Notes: generated by a model not told the origin, from the letters alone. Counted from the stretch's first letter, positions 1 to 6,547 are shown. The stretch is 8,877 nucleotides of DNA from Halovivax sp. (GCA_007135505.1 SLIS01000402.1:1-8877); one strand, 5' to 3'. Translations and numbers: made by a program.

Positions 1-558
1 CTCGGGCCCCGTCTTCTGGAAGTCTCGAGTGAACCACGCCTGCGCGTGGCCATCGCTCTCGGACTCGACGTTTCCACCGTGGAGATGCGTTACGGTTCGT
101 ACGCCCGGCGTATCGTACGGAATGATGTCGCTGTGAATCGTCGTGTCTTCGGGCAGGAGATGCTCGTCCGGGAGATCGTTCGTCCAGCGGACATAGATCG
201 GTTCGCCCTGCTCGGCTTCGATCGTTGGGCCTGGGAACTGCCCGTCGTAGCCCCAGACGGTCGTCGCTGGGAGGTCGCGGTGTAGCTTCTGCTCGACCTC
301 GCGCATCGCTATCTCGTAGCGGGAGTGCCCGTCCTTCGTTCCGGACGGTTTCGCGACACCCGGTCGGGGGACCTCATCGACCCACTTCTCGAGGTCTGGC
401 GACGAGTGGTCCGTTATCGTCGTCGCGTTCTTGGCTTGGGGTGGATTCGTATTCTCTGTCGAACAGCCTGCGAGAGCTGAGATACCCGTGCCACCGGCTG
501 CGATGCAGAGCTCACGGCGCGATATCGCTGGTCGAGGTCCTCCAGCGCGATCATCCAT
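1..558 (-). CDS. Multicopper oxidase (CotA/laccase-like), N-terminal part, cut by window edge
   Basis: Reading the minus strand from ATG at 558 gives 186 codons without a stop up to base 1, so the gene continues outside the window. Residues about 14-33 form an export leader: an S-R-R-E-L twin-arginine motif, a short hydrophobic Ala/Gly stretch, and an L-A-G-C lipobox. This suggests a Tat-exported, lipid-anchored protein outside the membrane. The cupredoxin-like region follows, with the W-G-Y-D-G-Q-F-P-G-P-T-I motif and then a T-H-L-H-G-G motif near residue 160, continuing into an S-D-G-H-A-Q-A-W-F segment. This pattern matches the first cupredoxin domain of CotA-type laccases and bilirubin oxidases, where the HxH histidines bind type 2/3 copper. 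Family members oxidise phenolics or metal ions and reduce O2 to water. The true substrate cannot be told from this fragment, and the remaining copper motifs are outside the window. The family call is firm. Confidence 0.9.
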   Translation of the reverse strand, partial: MDDRAGGPRPAISRRELCIAAGGTGISALAGCSTENTNPPQAKNATTITDHSSPDLEKWVDEVPRPGVAKPSGTKDGHSRYEIAMREVEQKLHRDLPATTVWGYDGQFPGPTIEAEQGEPIYVRWTNDLPDEHLLPEDTTIHSDIIPYDTPGVRTVTHLHGGNVESESDGHAQAWFTRDFQKTGPE

Positions 559-580
559 AGTACATGTAACCGTATGAGGT

Positions 581-592
581 CCCAGTATATGT
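581..592 (-). promoter_or_regulatory. TATA-like promoter for the multicopper oxidase gene
   Basis: On the minus strand this reads ACATATACTGGG, with the AT-rich core at 584-591, about 26-33 nt before the ATG at 558. That is the position expected for an archaeal TATA box driving a leaderless haloarchaeal transcript. No Shine-Dalgarno-like sequence is needed or seen. Confidence 0.45.
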
Positions 593-794
593 GGGGTCAG
601 CCGATTCCTACTGAGTCGGAATCCGAAGAGAGTACATCACCGGAAGCAGCCTATTGCAGCCGTCCTCGTTCCCGAAACGGGGACAGGATGTGCATCGATC
701 CGGAGTCGATGTGGCCACAGCAACATCATTATGCTTCATCCGGACTAAGCTATCTATACGCACCCCGGTAGCCGCTAGAGGCACCTCGATCACC

Positions 795-1070
795 ATGACC
801 AAAGTCCCTTCTCAGTTACAGACGTTCGATATCGCGGAAACCGACGACGTAGTGCGAGCGTATCTACAAACGGAGTGTCTGGATCACCCGACGAGAGGAC
901 CCTACATAAAATCACGAGTACTGTACGAGGGTGTCGAAGGCGAGATCGACAACCGGTTCTCTCTGGAGTTGTTCGGGTTATTCTGTGAAAGTCGACCGTA
1001 CTTGGAGAAGTGGTCGAGAGGATACAACGGATCGTATCGCTATCGAATCCTACGAGAGCACCTCCGCTAA
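795..1070 (+). CDS. Hypothetical acidic protein, 91 aa
   Basis: An ATG at 795 opens a 91-residue frame ending at TAA 1068-1070. I do not recognise the family. The composition (many Asp/Glu, mixed Arg) is typical of a soluble haloarchaeal protein, and there is no signal peptide or membrane segment. The C-terminal half is rich in aromatic and basic residues (Y-L-E-K-W-S-R-G-Y-N, Y-R-Y-R-I-L-R-E-H-L), which could suit nucleic-acid or protein binding, but this is only an impression. The frame can be extended upstream to 654; I prefer ATG 795 because a TATA-like stretch (about 748-758) lies some 40 nt upstream and the intervening codons look non-coding. It is divergent from the multicopper oxidase gene. 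Confidence 0.55.
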   Translation: MTKVPSQLQTFDIAETDDVVRAYLQTECLDHPTRGPYIKSRVLYEGVEGEIDNRFSLELFGLFCESRPYLEKWSRGYNGSYRYRILREHLR

Positions 1071-1136
1071 CCGTGCGCTGCATACGAATTGCTGGTAGGA
1101 GCGGCAGTAGTACTTAATAATCCGACTGGAGCGAAT

Positions 1137-1143
1137 CTTTATG
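1137..1143 (+). promoter_or_regulatory. TATA-like promoter for the IclR-family gene
   Basis: CTTTATG is centred about 28 nt before the ATG at 1168, the usual spacing for a leaderless haloarchaeal transcript. A GAGG lies at 1161-1164, but it is too close to the ATG to act as a normal ribosome-binding site. Confidence 0.45.
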
Positions 1144-1167
1144 ACTATTTAACCGGTACGAAGAGGT

Positions 1168-1968
1168 ATGGCCAAACAGACGGCGAAAACGACGGAACGA
1201 TCACTGGCCGTAATCAATATGATCCAGAAATTGGGGGGTGCAACACTCGATGAATTGACCGGTGAATTAGAGATCGCGAGAAGTACGATTCACCTCCACC
1301 TCCAGACCCTTCTCGAAGAAGGGTATCTCACAAAAGAGGGAGCGGTCTATCACATCGGCTTACGGTTCCTCAATCACGGTGAGTACGCGCGGTCACGCAA
1401 GACGGCGTATACGCTGGCGAAGCAGACCGTAACAGAGCTTTCCGATCGGATCGACGAAGAGGTTGAATTCGTAGTCGAGAACGATAATCGCGGCATTCTC
1501 GTCCACGAATCCTTCCATCCGGACAGCCACTTTCCGTCCAAGGAACGACATATATCCACCGCGCCTAGCTCCGCTGGGATCTACTATTATCTCCACAGCG
1601 TTGCAACCGGCAAAGCGATTCTCGCCGAATTACCCGACGAGCGCGTCGAAGCAGTACTGGACGACAGGGGACTCCCTAGACAGACAGCACACAGCATCAC
1701 GGACCAAGACGATTTTATCCGCGAACTCGAGCAGATACGCGATCGGGGCGTTGCATTCGCCGACGAAGAGTACGTTGACGGTCTCAGAGAAGTCGGGCGG
1801 CGTGTGACAGGTCCTGATGGGAGCGTTCTCGGTGCAATCGCCATCATCGGCCCGAAGTATCGATTCACGGACGAACGGTACACCACCGAGTTGCCGGAGA
1901 TCCTGATGGAATACGTCGACGACCTCGAGACCGAAATCAGCGATTCGTACTTGGACGATTATCGCTAA
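1168..1968 (+). CDS. IclR-family transcriptional regulator
   Basis: This 266-aa protein has the length and layout of IclR regulators. Residues about 14-60 form a winged helix-turn-helix (S-L-A-V-I-N-M-I-Q-K-L-G-G-A-T-L-D-E-L, then A-R-S-T-I-H-L-H-L-Q-T-L). The rest is the C-terminal effector-binding domain, with the family's S-V-A-T-G-K-A-I-L-A, G-V-A-F-A-D-E-E-Y-V-D-G-L-R-E-V-G and G-A-I-A-I-I-G-P segments near residues 144-235. IclR proteins bind a small carboxylate or sugar-derived ligand and usually control a neighbouring catabolic or transport gene. No such target lies next to it here, since the downstream 334 bp has no convincing gene. It could therefore act at a distance, or the cluster may have been broken up. 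The ligand cannot be predicted. Start ATG 1168 is supported by the TATA-like box at 1137 and the immediate start of the HTH. Confidence 0.93.
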   Translation: MAKQTAKTTERSLAVINMIQKLGGATLDELTGELEIARSTIHLHLQTLLEEGYLTKEGAVYHIGLRFLNHGEYARSRKTAYTLAKQTVTELSDRIDEEVEFVVENDNRGILVHESFHPDSHFPSKERHISTAPSSAGIYYYLHSVATGKAILAELPDERVEAVLDDRGLPRQTAHSITDQDDFIRELEQIRDRGVAFADEEYVDGLREVGRRVTGPDGSVLGAIAIIGPKYRFTDERYTTELPEILMEYVDDLETEISDSYLDDYR

Positions 1969-2302
1969 GTAATCAGATCTCTCACGAGTTTCAGCAATAA
2001 TCCGAGTATGCTGTATCAGTATATGCGCCCCTGTTTTCGGAACGAGATGACCGATCATCATTACAGTAGTGTGGATGTAATTCCGAAACCCTAAATCCGT
2101 CACCGACATTGTTCGGAAAACTCGGACTATTATATGATGTCAGACGAACACGTTGTATTCCAGGAGAGACGCCAACCGTCGTCAACCGTACTGACGGCAG
2201 TTAGGTCGGCGAAGAACCGACTATAACGAGAATTTTCCCTCACATTGCGATAAGCGATACGTAGCGAGCGGGAGCACGGTATGATTCGTAGCGAACAGGT
2301 AA
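1969..2302. other. Intergenic region downstream of the IclR gene
   Basis: This is 334 bp with no convincing gene. It holds a TATA-like stretch (CTATTATATGATG, about 2127-2139) followed by a 29-codon frame on the plus strand, ATG 2137 to TAA 2224-2226. That frame could be a tiny gene or the remnant 5' end of a lost one, but nothing in it is recognisable. The two flanking genes converge here, so terminators for both would be expected; no clear hairpin with a T-tract was seen. Confidence 0.4.
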
Positions 2303-2584
2303 TTACGATCCGTCTCTGTTGACTTCAACTATCGTCCCGATCATCGTCCACGCCGATTCGTTTACGCCTTTTCGTCCGACCAGAATCGATTCGTTATCCG
2401 TGCTCGTGATGAATCGATAGTCCGCGTCATCGTCCTCGCAAACACCCTCCGCCTGAAATTCCTGCTGAAAGAATTCGGCCCCGGAAATATGAAATATGGC
2501 TGTCGTTCCGTCGTCGAGCGTCAATTCGACGGGGTCGGGACTGATCTGGTGTATTCGTTTCGCGGTTGGATTGAGGTCTGCCAT
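2303..2584 (-). CDS. Small acidic protein of unknown function, 93 aa
   Basis: The frame starts at ATG 2584 and ends at TAA 2303-2305. The protein starts M-A-D-L-N-P-T-A-K-R-I-H and then alternates short beta-like segments (V-E-L-T-L-D-D-G-T-T-A-I-F-H-I; Y-R-F-I-T-S-T-D; I-L-V-G-R-K-G), ending W-T-M-I-G-T-I-V-E-V-N-R-D-G. The pattern suggests a small beta-barrel-like fold. It resembles short conserved haloarchaeal proteins of unknown function as I remember them, but I cannot assign a role. It lies 46 bp downstream of trkA on the same strand, so read-through is possible, yet it has a good TATA box of its own. The start is well supported by that box. Confidence 0.75.
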   Translation of the reverse strand: MADLNPTAKRIHQISPDPVELTLDDGTTAIFHISGAEFFQQEFQAEGVCEDDDADYRFITSTDNESILVGRKGVNESAWTMIGTIVEVNRDGS

Positions 2585-2606
2585 ACGTACGTATTGACGG
2601 TTGCGG

Positions 2607-2614
2607 CTTATAAG
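2607..2614 (-). promoter_or_regulatory. TATA box for the 93-aa gene
   Basis: CTTATAAG is a perfect 8-bp palindrome centred 26-27 nt before the ATG at 2584. The spacing and composition match a strong archaeal TATA box for a leaderless mRNA. It lies in the 46-bp gap after trkA, so the small gene is probably transcribed independently. Confidence 0.6.
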
Positions 2615-2630
2615 TCGTATTGATTCCGCG

Positions 2631-3965
2631 CTAGATTACCTCGATGACTTCCTCGAGTACATCTGTATCAACGAACAAAATGACGTGGTCTCCCGGTCTG
2701 ATTACGGTCGTTCCGCGAGGCGTAACGAGTACACCGGAGCGAGAGATCGCACCGATAATGACCTCGTCCGGAAGGCTCGCCGTAGAATCCCTGATTTCGC
2801 GATCTGCGAGAGTACTCCCTTCGGTAACGACGATCTCGATCACTTCCGCGCGATCGTGGTTGAGCAGTACGATTTTTTCAGTCGGAATCAATCGGGTAAA
2901 GCGAATGATTTCCTCGGCAGTCTCCTCGCGTGGATTGACAGTCACGTCGACGCCGGCAGCTTCGAACAGGTCAGCATACTCTCTGTTCTCGACGATAGCG
3001 ATGGTTTCACCGACGCCGAACTGGCGGGAAACTAACGATACGAGTAAGTTTCGTTCGTCACTCGGCAATGCAGCAATGACGATATCGACATCATCGATGT
3101 GTTCACGCTCTAGAAATCCGATGTCCGCGGGATTTGCCTCGAGTACTGTCGTGTTCGGGAGTGCCTCAGCCGCATTTCGAGCGCGATCGGAATCCTGTTC
3201 GAGTAGCCGGGGACGATAGCCGTGTTCTTCGAACAGCCGAGCTATTTGAAAGCCGATCTCACTCGCGCCGGCGATAACGACCTCGTCGGTCGGACTTCGC
3301 GACGACAGTGAAATACGATTCGCGACGTTCGTAACGCCGCTAGCGCTTCCGATTACTACGATCCGATCAGTGGCCCGTATGGCGGTTTCTCCGGCCGGAA
3401 GCACCAGTTCGTCGTCGCGGAAGATCGCTGCGACCGTGACCGATCTGTCCAGATCTATCTGGTGCACAGTTCGATCGACGAACGGACTCTCGGGGTTGAC
3501 TTCGAACGCAGCCATTCGAACGAGACCGTTGGCGAACGTATCAACCTCCTGTGCAGCAGGGAGTCCTGCGATCCGAAACACCGCTTCGGACGTCAACGAG
3601 TCCGTGCAAATCATGAAATCGACACCGAACGCGCCCGGACGGCCGGTCCACGTTTCGAAGAGCGTTCGACGTCTCACTCGAGCAATAGTGAACGCGTCGG
3701 AAACCATCGTTACGGTCGCACAAATAACGGTATTGACCTCGTCGTTGTCGGTACACGCGATCACGAGATCCGACCGATCGATTTCGGCCTCGCGTAGTGT
3801 TTCGATATCTCGGCCGTCTCCGTGAACGGCGAGGACATCGTACGCGTATGCGAGTTCGTCGACGATCCGCTCGTCACAGTCAACGACGACGACCTCATGA
3901 AGGTCTGCGATCGTCGCGACGATCGCTCGTCCGACTTCACCAGCTCCGACGACCGTTATACGCAT
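2631..3965 (-). CDS. trkA: Trk K+ uptake system regulatory protein TrkA
   Basis: TrkA binds to the cytoplasmic face of the TrkH pore and gates K+ uptake in response to nucleotides; K+ is the main compatible solute of haloarchaea. The 444-aa protein starts M-R-I-T-V-V-G-A-G-E-V-G, the first Rossmann GxGxxG motif, followed by an acidic residue after the second strand (V-V-V-D-C-D-E). A first RCK-C domain lies at about 140-215. A second Rossmann domain begins with G-A-S-E-I-G near residue 233, and a second RCK-C domain occupies about 365-444. This double RCK layout and length are normal for TrkA. The frame is open to an ATG at 4025, adding 20 residues; I chose ATG 3965 because the conserved fold starts there, but neither start has a clear TATA box at -27. 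No trkH lies in the window. The second nucleotide motif is degenerate (Ser for the middle Gly). Confidence 0.93.
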   Translation of the reverse strand: MRITVVGAGEVGRAIVATIADLHEVVVVDCDERIVDELAYAYDVLAVHGDGRDIETLREAEIDRSDLVIACTDNDEVNTVICATVTMVSDAFTIARVRRRTLFETWTGRPGAFGVDFMICTDSLTSEAVFRIAGLPAAQEVDTFANGLVRMAAFEVNPESPFVDRTVHQIDLDRSVTVAAIFRDDELVLPAGETAIRATDRIVVIGSASGVTNVANRISLSSRSPTDEVVIAGASEIGFQIARLFEEHGYRPRLLEQDSDRARNAAEALPNTTVLEANPADIGFLEREHIDDVDIVIAALPSDERNLLVSLVSRQFGVGETIAIVENREYADLFEAAGVDVTVNPREETAEEIIRFTRLIPTEKIVLLNHDRAEVIEIVVTEGSTLADREIRDSTASLPDEVIIGAISRSGVLVTPRGTTVIRPGDHVILFVDTDVLEEVIEVI

Positions 3966-4060
3966 CGGACTCGTGTTCGACTGATACTCGAGTGGTGATC
4001 TGAGAGCGGCATCAGTGATCGTCATTGATTTCTATGGATCATCCGACAGACCGATCGACC

Positions 4061-4072
4061 GACCATGTGGTC
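4061..4072. repeat. Inverted repeat GACCAtgTGGTC upstream of trkA
   Basis: A perfect 5-bp dyad with a 2-nt centre, about 36-47 bp before the longer trkA start at 4025. It follows a run of CGAC/CGAT repeats (4052-4062). It could be an operator for trkA; chance is not excluded. Confidence 0.3.
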
Positions 4073-4384
4073 GTCTCGTCTCGGATGTGTTCACGTATAG
4101 AGTTCGTGGACCATTATGAGTTCCGTCCGTGGACGATTCTGTTCCTAGACAGCCCCGAATTCCGGTGCAACGACGACCGAATCAATTACTATCAGTATCG
4201 ATCCACCGTTGCTTCCAGGCTAAGTGGTGAACGCTGAGTAGCAATAGATACGAACCTCACAGACGGTCGGGCCGCCGTCATCCAAACCGAAGACACGACG
4301 GCTTCCGATTTCGTCTCAGAGACACTCAAATGGGGGCTAATACCGTCTGATAGATTGTTGACCAGCCAATCGTGTAGCTCGAGT

Positions 4385-4409
4385 GAGTCAGCCACCGTGA
4401 CTCGGTCAC
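4385..4409. repeat. Two overlapping dyads (GAGTCA/TGACTC and GTGAC/GTCAC)
   Basis: GAGTCA (4385-4390) pairs with TGACTC (4398-4403) across 7 nt, and GTGAC (4397-4401) pairs with GTCAC (4405-4409) across 3 nt. The two share bases, so only one could form as a hairpin at a time. They lie in the middle of the 710-bp gene-poor region. Confidence 0.35.
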
Positions 4410-4735
4410 ACGCTCGTTCGATAGCACGAGAGAATTGTTCGACATAGCTGGATTATTATATTGAAGTACCGATTCAGGAACCATATCTCTGGATACGGCG
4501 CTCCCCCAATTTTGTATAATACTCTGGATTTTGCATGGAAATATCGATATCAGCACGCCCATTACATACGTACGATTGTAACGGCTGTTGAATAGGTAGC
4601 AAACACGAACAACAGAATCCAATTGTACTGTACTATTAAGAGCAGAGTTATCAAAACCCGCCTGCAGTGTCTGTACCGCTGCTCTGTCGGTGACCGATAC
4701 CTTGATTACGACTCCTCACAAACGTTCGCATTCAT

Positions 4736-4915
4736 ATGGGAATGGGTAACTATGACCAGCGTGAGTACGAACGTCGCGAACGGACAATCTCCGAAATTGA
4801 GTCTGACTCGGACGAGCAGCCAAACGAGTATCGAGGCAAAATAACGTTCGACGACGGCAGTTCAACCAGCGAACTCCTCGAGAACCTCCAGAAAATCAAA
4901 TCAAACGAATCGTGA
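4736..4915 (+). CDS. DUF5786-like small haloarchaeal protein, 59 aa
   Basis: ATG 4736 opens a 59-codon frame ending at TGA 4913-4915. The protein begins M-G-M-G-N-Y-D-Q-R-E-Y-E-R-R-E and ends with K-I-T-F-D-D-G-S-S-T-S-E-L-L-E-N-L-Q-K-I-K. The N-terminal M-G-x-G-x-Y-D followed by a charged linker, a short beta segment and a C-terminal E-L-L-x-x-L-x-x-I-K helix matches the DUF5786 family as I recall it, a family of small haloarchaeal proteins without known function. It is strongly acidic with no membrane segment. A second in-frame ATG lies at 4742. No strong TATA box is seen; an 11-bp odd palindrome (TCGGTGACCGA) lies 39-49 nt upstream and could be regulatory. The next gene starts 60 bp downstream with its own TATA-like box. 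Confidence 0.75.
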   Translation: MGMGNYDQREYERRERTISEIESDSDEQPNEYRGKITFDDGSSTSELLENLQKIKSNES

Positions 4916-4943
4916 TAGAGGTAGAGAATAAACCAGACCAAAC

Positions 4944-4951
4944 GATTTATC
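4944..4951 (+). promoter_or_regulatory. TATA-like promoter for the 44-aa membrane protein
   Basis: GATTTATC is centred about 28 nt before the ATG at 4976, the usual spacing for a leaderless haloarchaeal gene. It supports separate expression of the tiny downstream gene. Confidence 0.45.
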
Positions 4952-4975
4952 TCAATCCGACAGCTACTATTATAC

Positions 4976-5110
4976 ATGGCGCTCGACGAGGTCCTTAGCG
5001 GTGACCAGATCACAGGCCGACAAGCCGCGACGATCTTCTTCGCATGGCTAACACTAGTATTACTAGCTGGAATTACTCTTCTACTGATTACGAGTAGTAC
5101 CGTTGGATAG
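4976..5110 (+). CDS. Small single-span membrane protein, 44 aa
   Basis: ATG 4976 to TAG 5108-5110 encodes 44 residues. The first 18 are polar (M-A-L-D-E-V-L-S-G-D-Q-I-T-G-R-Q-A-A). They are followed by one strongly hydrophobic segment at about 19-39 (T-I-F-F-A-W-L-T-L-V-L-L-A-G-I-T-L-L-L-I-T) and a five-residue tail. This is the composition of a single transmembrane helix, with Arg15 on the probable cytoplasmic side. I know no function. A well-placed TATA-like box, an ATG and a sharply bounded hydrophobic segment argue that it is real. Its last 30 bp overlap the end of a possible convergent ORF on the other strand. Confidence 0.6.
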   Translation: MALDEVLSGDQITGRQAATIFFAWLTLVLLAGITLLLITSSTVG

Positions 5111-5401
5111 ATGTTCGAATCCGATCACATGATTCAGGACGCCTTTCCTCTCACTTTCACCGAACTGCAACGTTCGATGAGCATTCTCGAGGTGCTGGCC
5201 CATCAGTAGGTGAACCGAGACTCCAGCTGATAGTTCGCTCTCCAGATACCGACGAGATGCGAGCAACGACATAAACACTCTCTCAACGAGCAGCTGAACC
5301 GGCCCGATCTGTGTATTCGCTGGGTTAGCCACCTTGATGTCGTTCGCGATGCTGATCGGGAACACCGAATAGTGAACCGTTGCCGTGACAATCTCAAGCA
5401 C
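5081..5401 (-). CDS. Possible hypothetical protein, 106 aa (GTG start)
   Basis: The frame starts at a GTG (5399-5401) and ends at TAG 5081-5083. Third codon positions are mostly G or C, as in the neighbouring genes. The sequence has helical-looking stretches (P-V-Q-L-L-V-E-R-V-F-M-S-L-L-A-S-R-R-Y-L; V-S-V-H-L-L-M-G-Q-H-L-E-N-A), and no other frame in 5111-5460 is better. Against it: no ATG, no TATA-like box about 27 nt upstream, no known motif, and a 30-bp overlap with the small membrane-protein gene. It could be a real small gene, a decayed 3' part of one, or chance. No function can be suggested. Confidence 0.35.
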   Translation of the reverse strand: MLEIVTATVHYSVFPISIANDIKVANPANTQIGPVQLLVERVFMSLLASRRYLESELSAGVSVHLLMGQHLENAHRTLQFGESERKGVLNHVIGFEHLSNGTTRNQ

Positions 5402-5475
5402 CCTTCGAAAATAACAAGAGAAGATCGTGTAGCGAGACGCGCATTATCGAGGTCGAGGACGCTACGATGCCGGAT

Positions 5476-5490
5476 ACGGATTCGATCCGT
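5476..5490. repeat. Inverted repeat ACGGAT-tcg-ATCCGT upstream of deoxyhypusine synthase
   Basis: A perfect 6-bp dyad with a 3-nt centre, 80-94 bp before the ATG at 5570. CGGAT also occurs just before it (5471-5475), so the site holds CGGAT twice in direct order plus the inverted arm. It could be an operator or a short hairpin. Confidence 0.35.
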
Positions 5491-5569
5491 TCACGATTGA
5501 CATGGCCGTATCGGGAAGTGAGCGATCCATCTCGAGACATTCAAATCAGGCGTCGTGCTACGGAATCAT

Positions 5570-6547
5570 ATGGAAAAAGACGACTCTCGTGAGCATGTTG
5601 TTCCGGATAGTGACGACGAACTACCCACGGCGGACGTCCACGGATACGATTTCCGTGGCACGTTCGATTTTCACGACCTTATCGCGTCCTATAAGACGAC
5701 GGGATTCCAGGCGACACAACTCTCCAAGGCCATCGATATTGCCGAGCGAATGCGAGAAGAGGAAGCAACGATCTACCTCACGTTCACCTCAAATATCATC
5801 TCCTCGGGATTGCGTGAAATCGTTGCGTATCTGGTCCGCGAAGGGTACGTCGACGTACTTATCACTACGTCCGGATCGCTCACAGAGGACGTTATCAAGA
5901 CGGAAAAGCCGTTCAAAATGGGCGAGTGGGACGCTGACGAAGCGACACTCCGTGATCGGGGGATCAACCGTCTCGGAAATATTTTCGTTCCGTCCGATCG
6001 GTACGTGTGGCTCGAGGAGTACCTCTACGACTTCTTCGACGATTTTTTCGCAGAGGAGAAGGTGCGGACGCCGACGGCGTTCGCCCGCGAACTCGGTGCG
6101 ACCCTAGACGACGAGGACTCCGTCTTGAAGCAGGCCGCAGACAACGATGTCCCCGTCTACTGCCCGGCGCTGACGGACGCCGAAGTCGGTAATTTCCTCT
6201 ATTATTACCGGCAAGGATACGATTCAGAGCTCGGGATCGAAATTCTGGACGACTACGACTCGCTCATCGAAGACGGGTTGCTCGCGGATACGACGGGATT
6301 GATCGCCGTCGGCGGTGGCGTGCCGAAACATCACGCAATCATGACGAATCTGTTCCGTGGTGGTGCAGACTACGTCGTCTACATCTCGACGGGAATGGAA
6401 GGAGACGGGTCGCTCTCGGGTGCGCCACCGAATGAGGCAGTGTCGTGGGGGAAAATCAAGGATGAGCAGACAAACTACACGCAAGTCGACGCCGAAGCAA
6501 CGCTCGTGTTTCCGCTGTTAGTTGCGAGTGCATTCACGGACCGATAG
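5570..6547 (+). CDS. dys: Deoxyhypusine synthase
   Basis: Deoxyhypusine synthase transfers an aminobutyl group, classically from spermidine in an NAD-dependent reaction, onto one lysine of translation factor aIF5A; this is the first step to hypusine. Some haloarchaea are reported to use an agmatine-based route, which cannot be judged here. The 325-aa product has the family signature throughout: T-S-N-I-I-S-S-G-L-R-E near residues 70-80, T-T-S-G-S-L-T-E-D-V-I-K, G-I-N-R-L-G-N-I-F-V-P, G-G-G-V-P-K-H-H near 240, and G-A-P-P-N-E-A-V-S-W-G-K-I near 283-296. The last contains the catalytic lysine (about residue 295; human Lys329 by alignment). The protein ends L-V-F-P-L-L-V-A, as expected. I chose ATG 5570 rather than GTG 5555 because it is the conventional start, with an AT-rich stretch (5540-5547) about 27 nt upstream. 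The gene is complete and looks functional. It is a single gene, followed by IS-rich DNA. Confidence 0.95.
   Translation: MEKDDSREHVVPDSDDELPTADVHGYDFRGTFDFHDLIASYKTTGFQATQLSKAIDIAERMREEEATIYLTFTSNIISSGLREIVAYLVREGYVDVLITTSGSLTEDVIKTEKPFKMGEWDADEATLRDRGINRLGNIFVPSDRYVWLEEYLYDFFDDFFAEEKVRTPTAFARELGATLDDEDSVLKQAADNDVPVYCPALTDAEVGNFLYYYRQGYDSELGIEILDDYDSLIEDGLLADTTGLIAVGGGVPKHHAIMTNLFRGGADYVVYISTGMEGDGSLSGAPPNEAVSWGKIKDEQTNYTQVDAEATLVFPLLVASAFTDR

Larger units (their letters stand above)
4026..4735. other. Long intergenic region with dyads, no convincing gene
   Basis: This is about 710 bp between trkA and the small 59-aa gene, and it is more AT-rich towards 4440-4640. Frames of 60-98 codons exist on both strands, but none has a promoter, recognisable motif or consistent coding character. 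One minus-strand frame (about 4192-4450, A-I-E-R-A-C-D-R-V then S-L-E-L-H-D-W-L-V) looks protein-like but has no proper start after an in-frame TAA TAA, so it may be a decayed gene. Dyads seen are GACCAtgTGGTC at 4061-4072 and two overlapping ones at 4385-4409. A TCGGTGACCGA sequence lies at 4687-4697. Confidence 0.4.

Noticed and set aside
608..802. 64-codon minus-strand frame with a C-T-S-C segment
   Set aside because: A single cysteine pair is not enough to claim a zinc-binding protein; no promoter, and it overlaps the control region of flanking genes.
1630..2109. 159-codon minus-strand frame opposite the IclR gene
   Set aside because: It lies mostly antisense to a clear IclR-family gene and has no family motif or promoter.
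2644..3219. 191-codon plus-strand frame inside trkA
   Set aside because: Serine-rich translation typical of an antisense shadow; trkA on the other strand is unmistakable.
5467..5595. 42-codon plus-strand frame from ATG 5467 overlapping the start of deoxyhypusine synthase
   Set aside because: Basic, Arg-rich translation unlike haloarchaeal proteins, no TATA-like box, and it overlaps the dys start in another frame.
5502..6107. 201-codon plus-strand frame overlapping deoxyhypusine synthase
   Set aside because: Arg/Ser-rich shadow in another frame of a strongly conserved gene.
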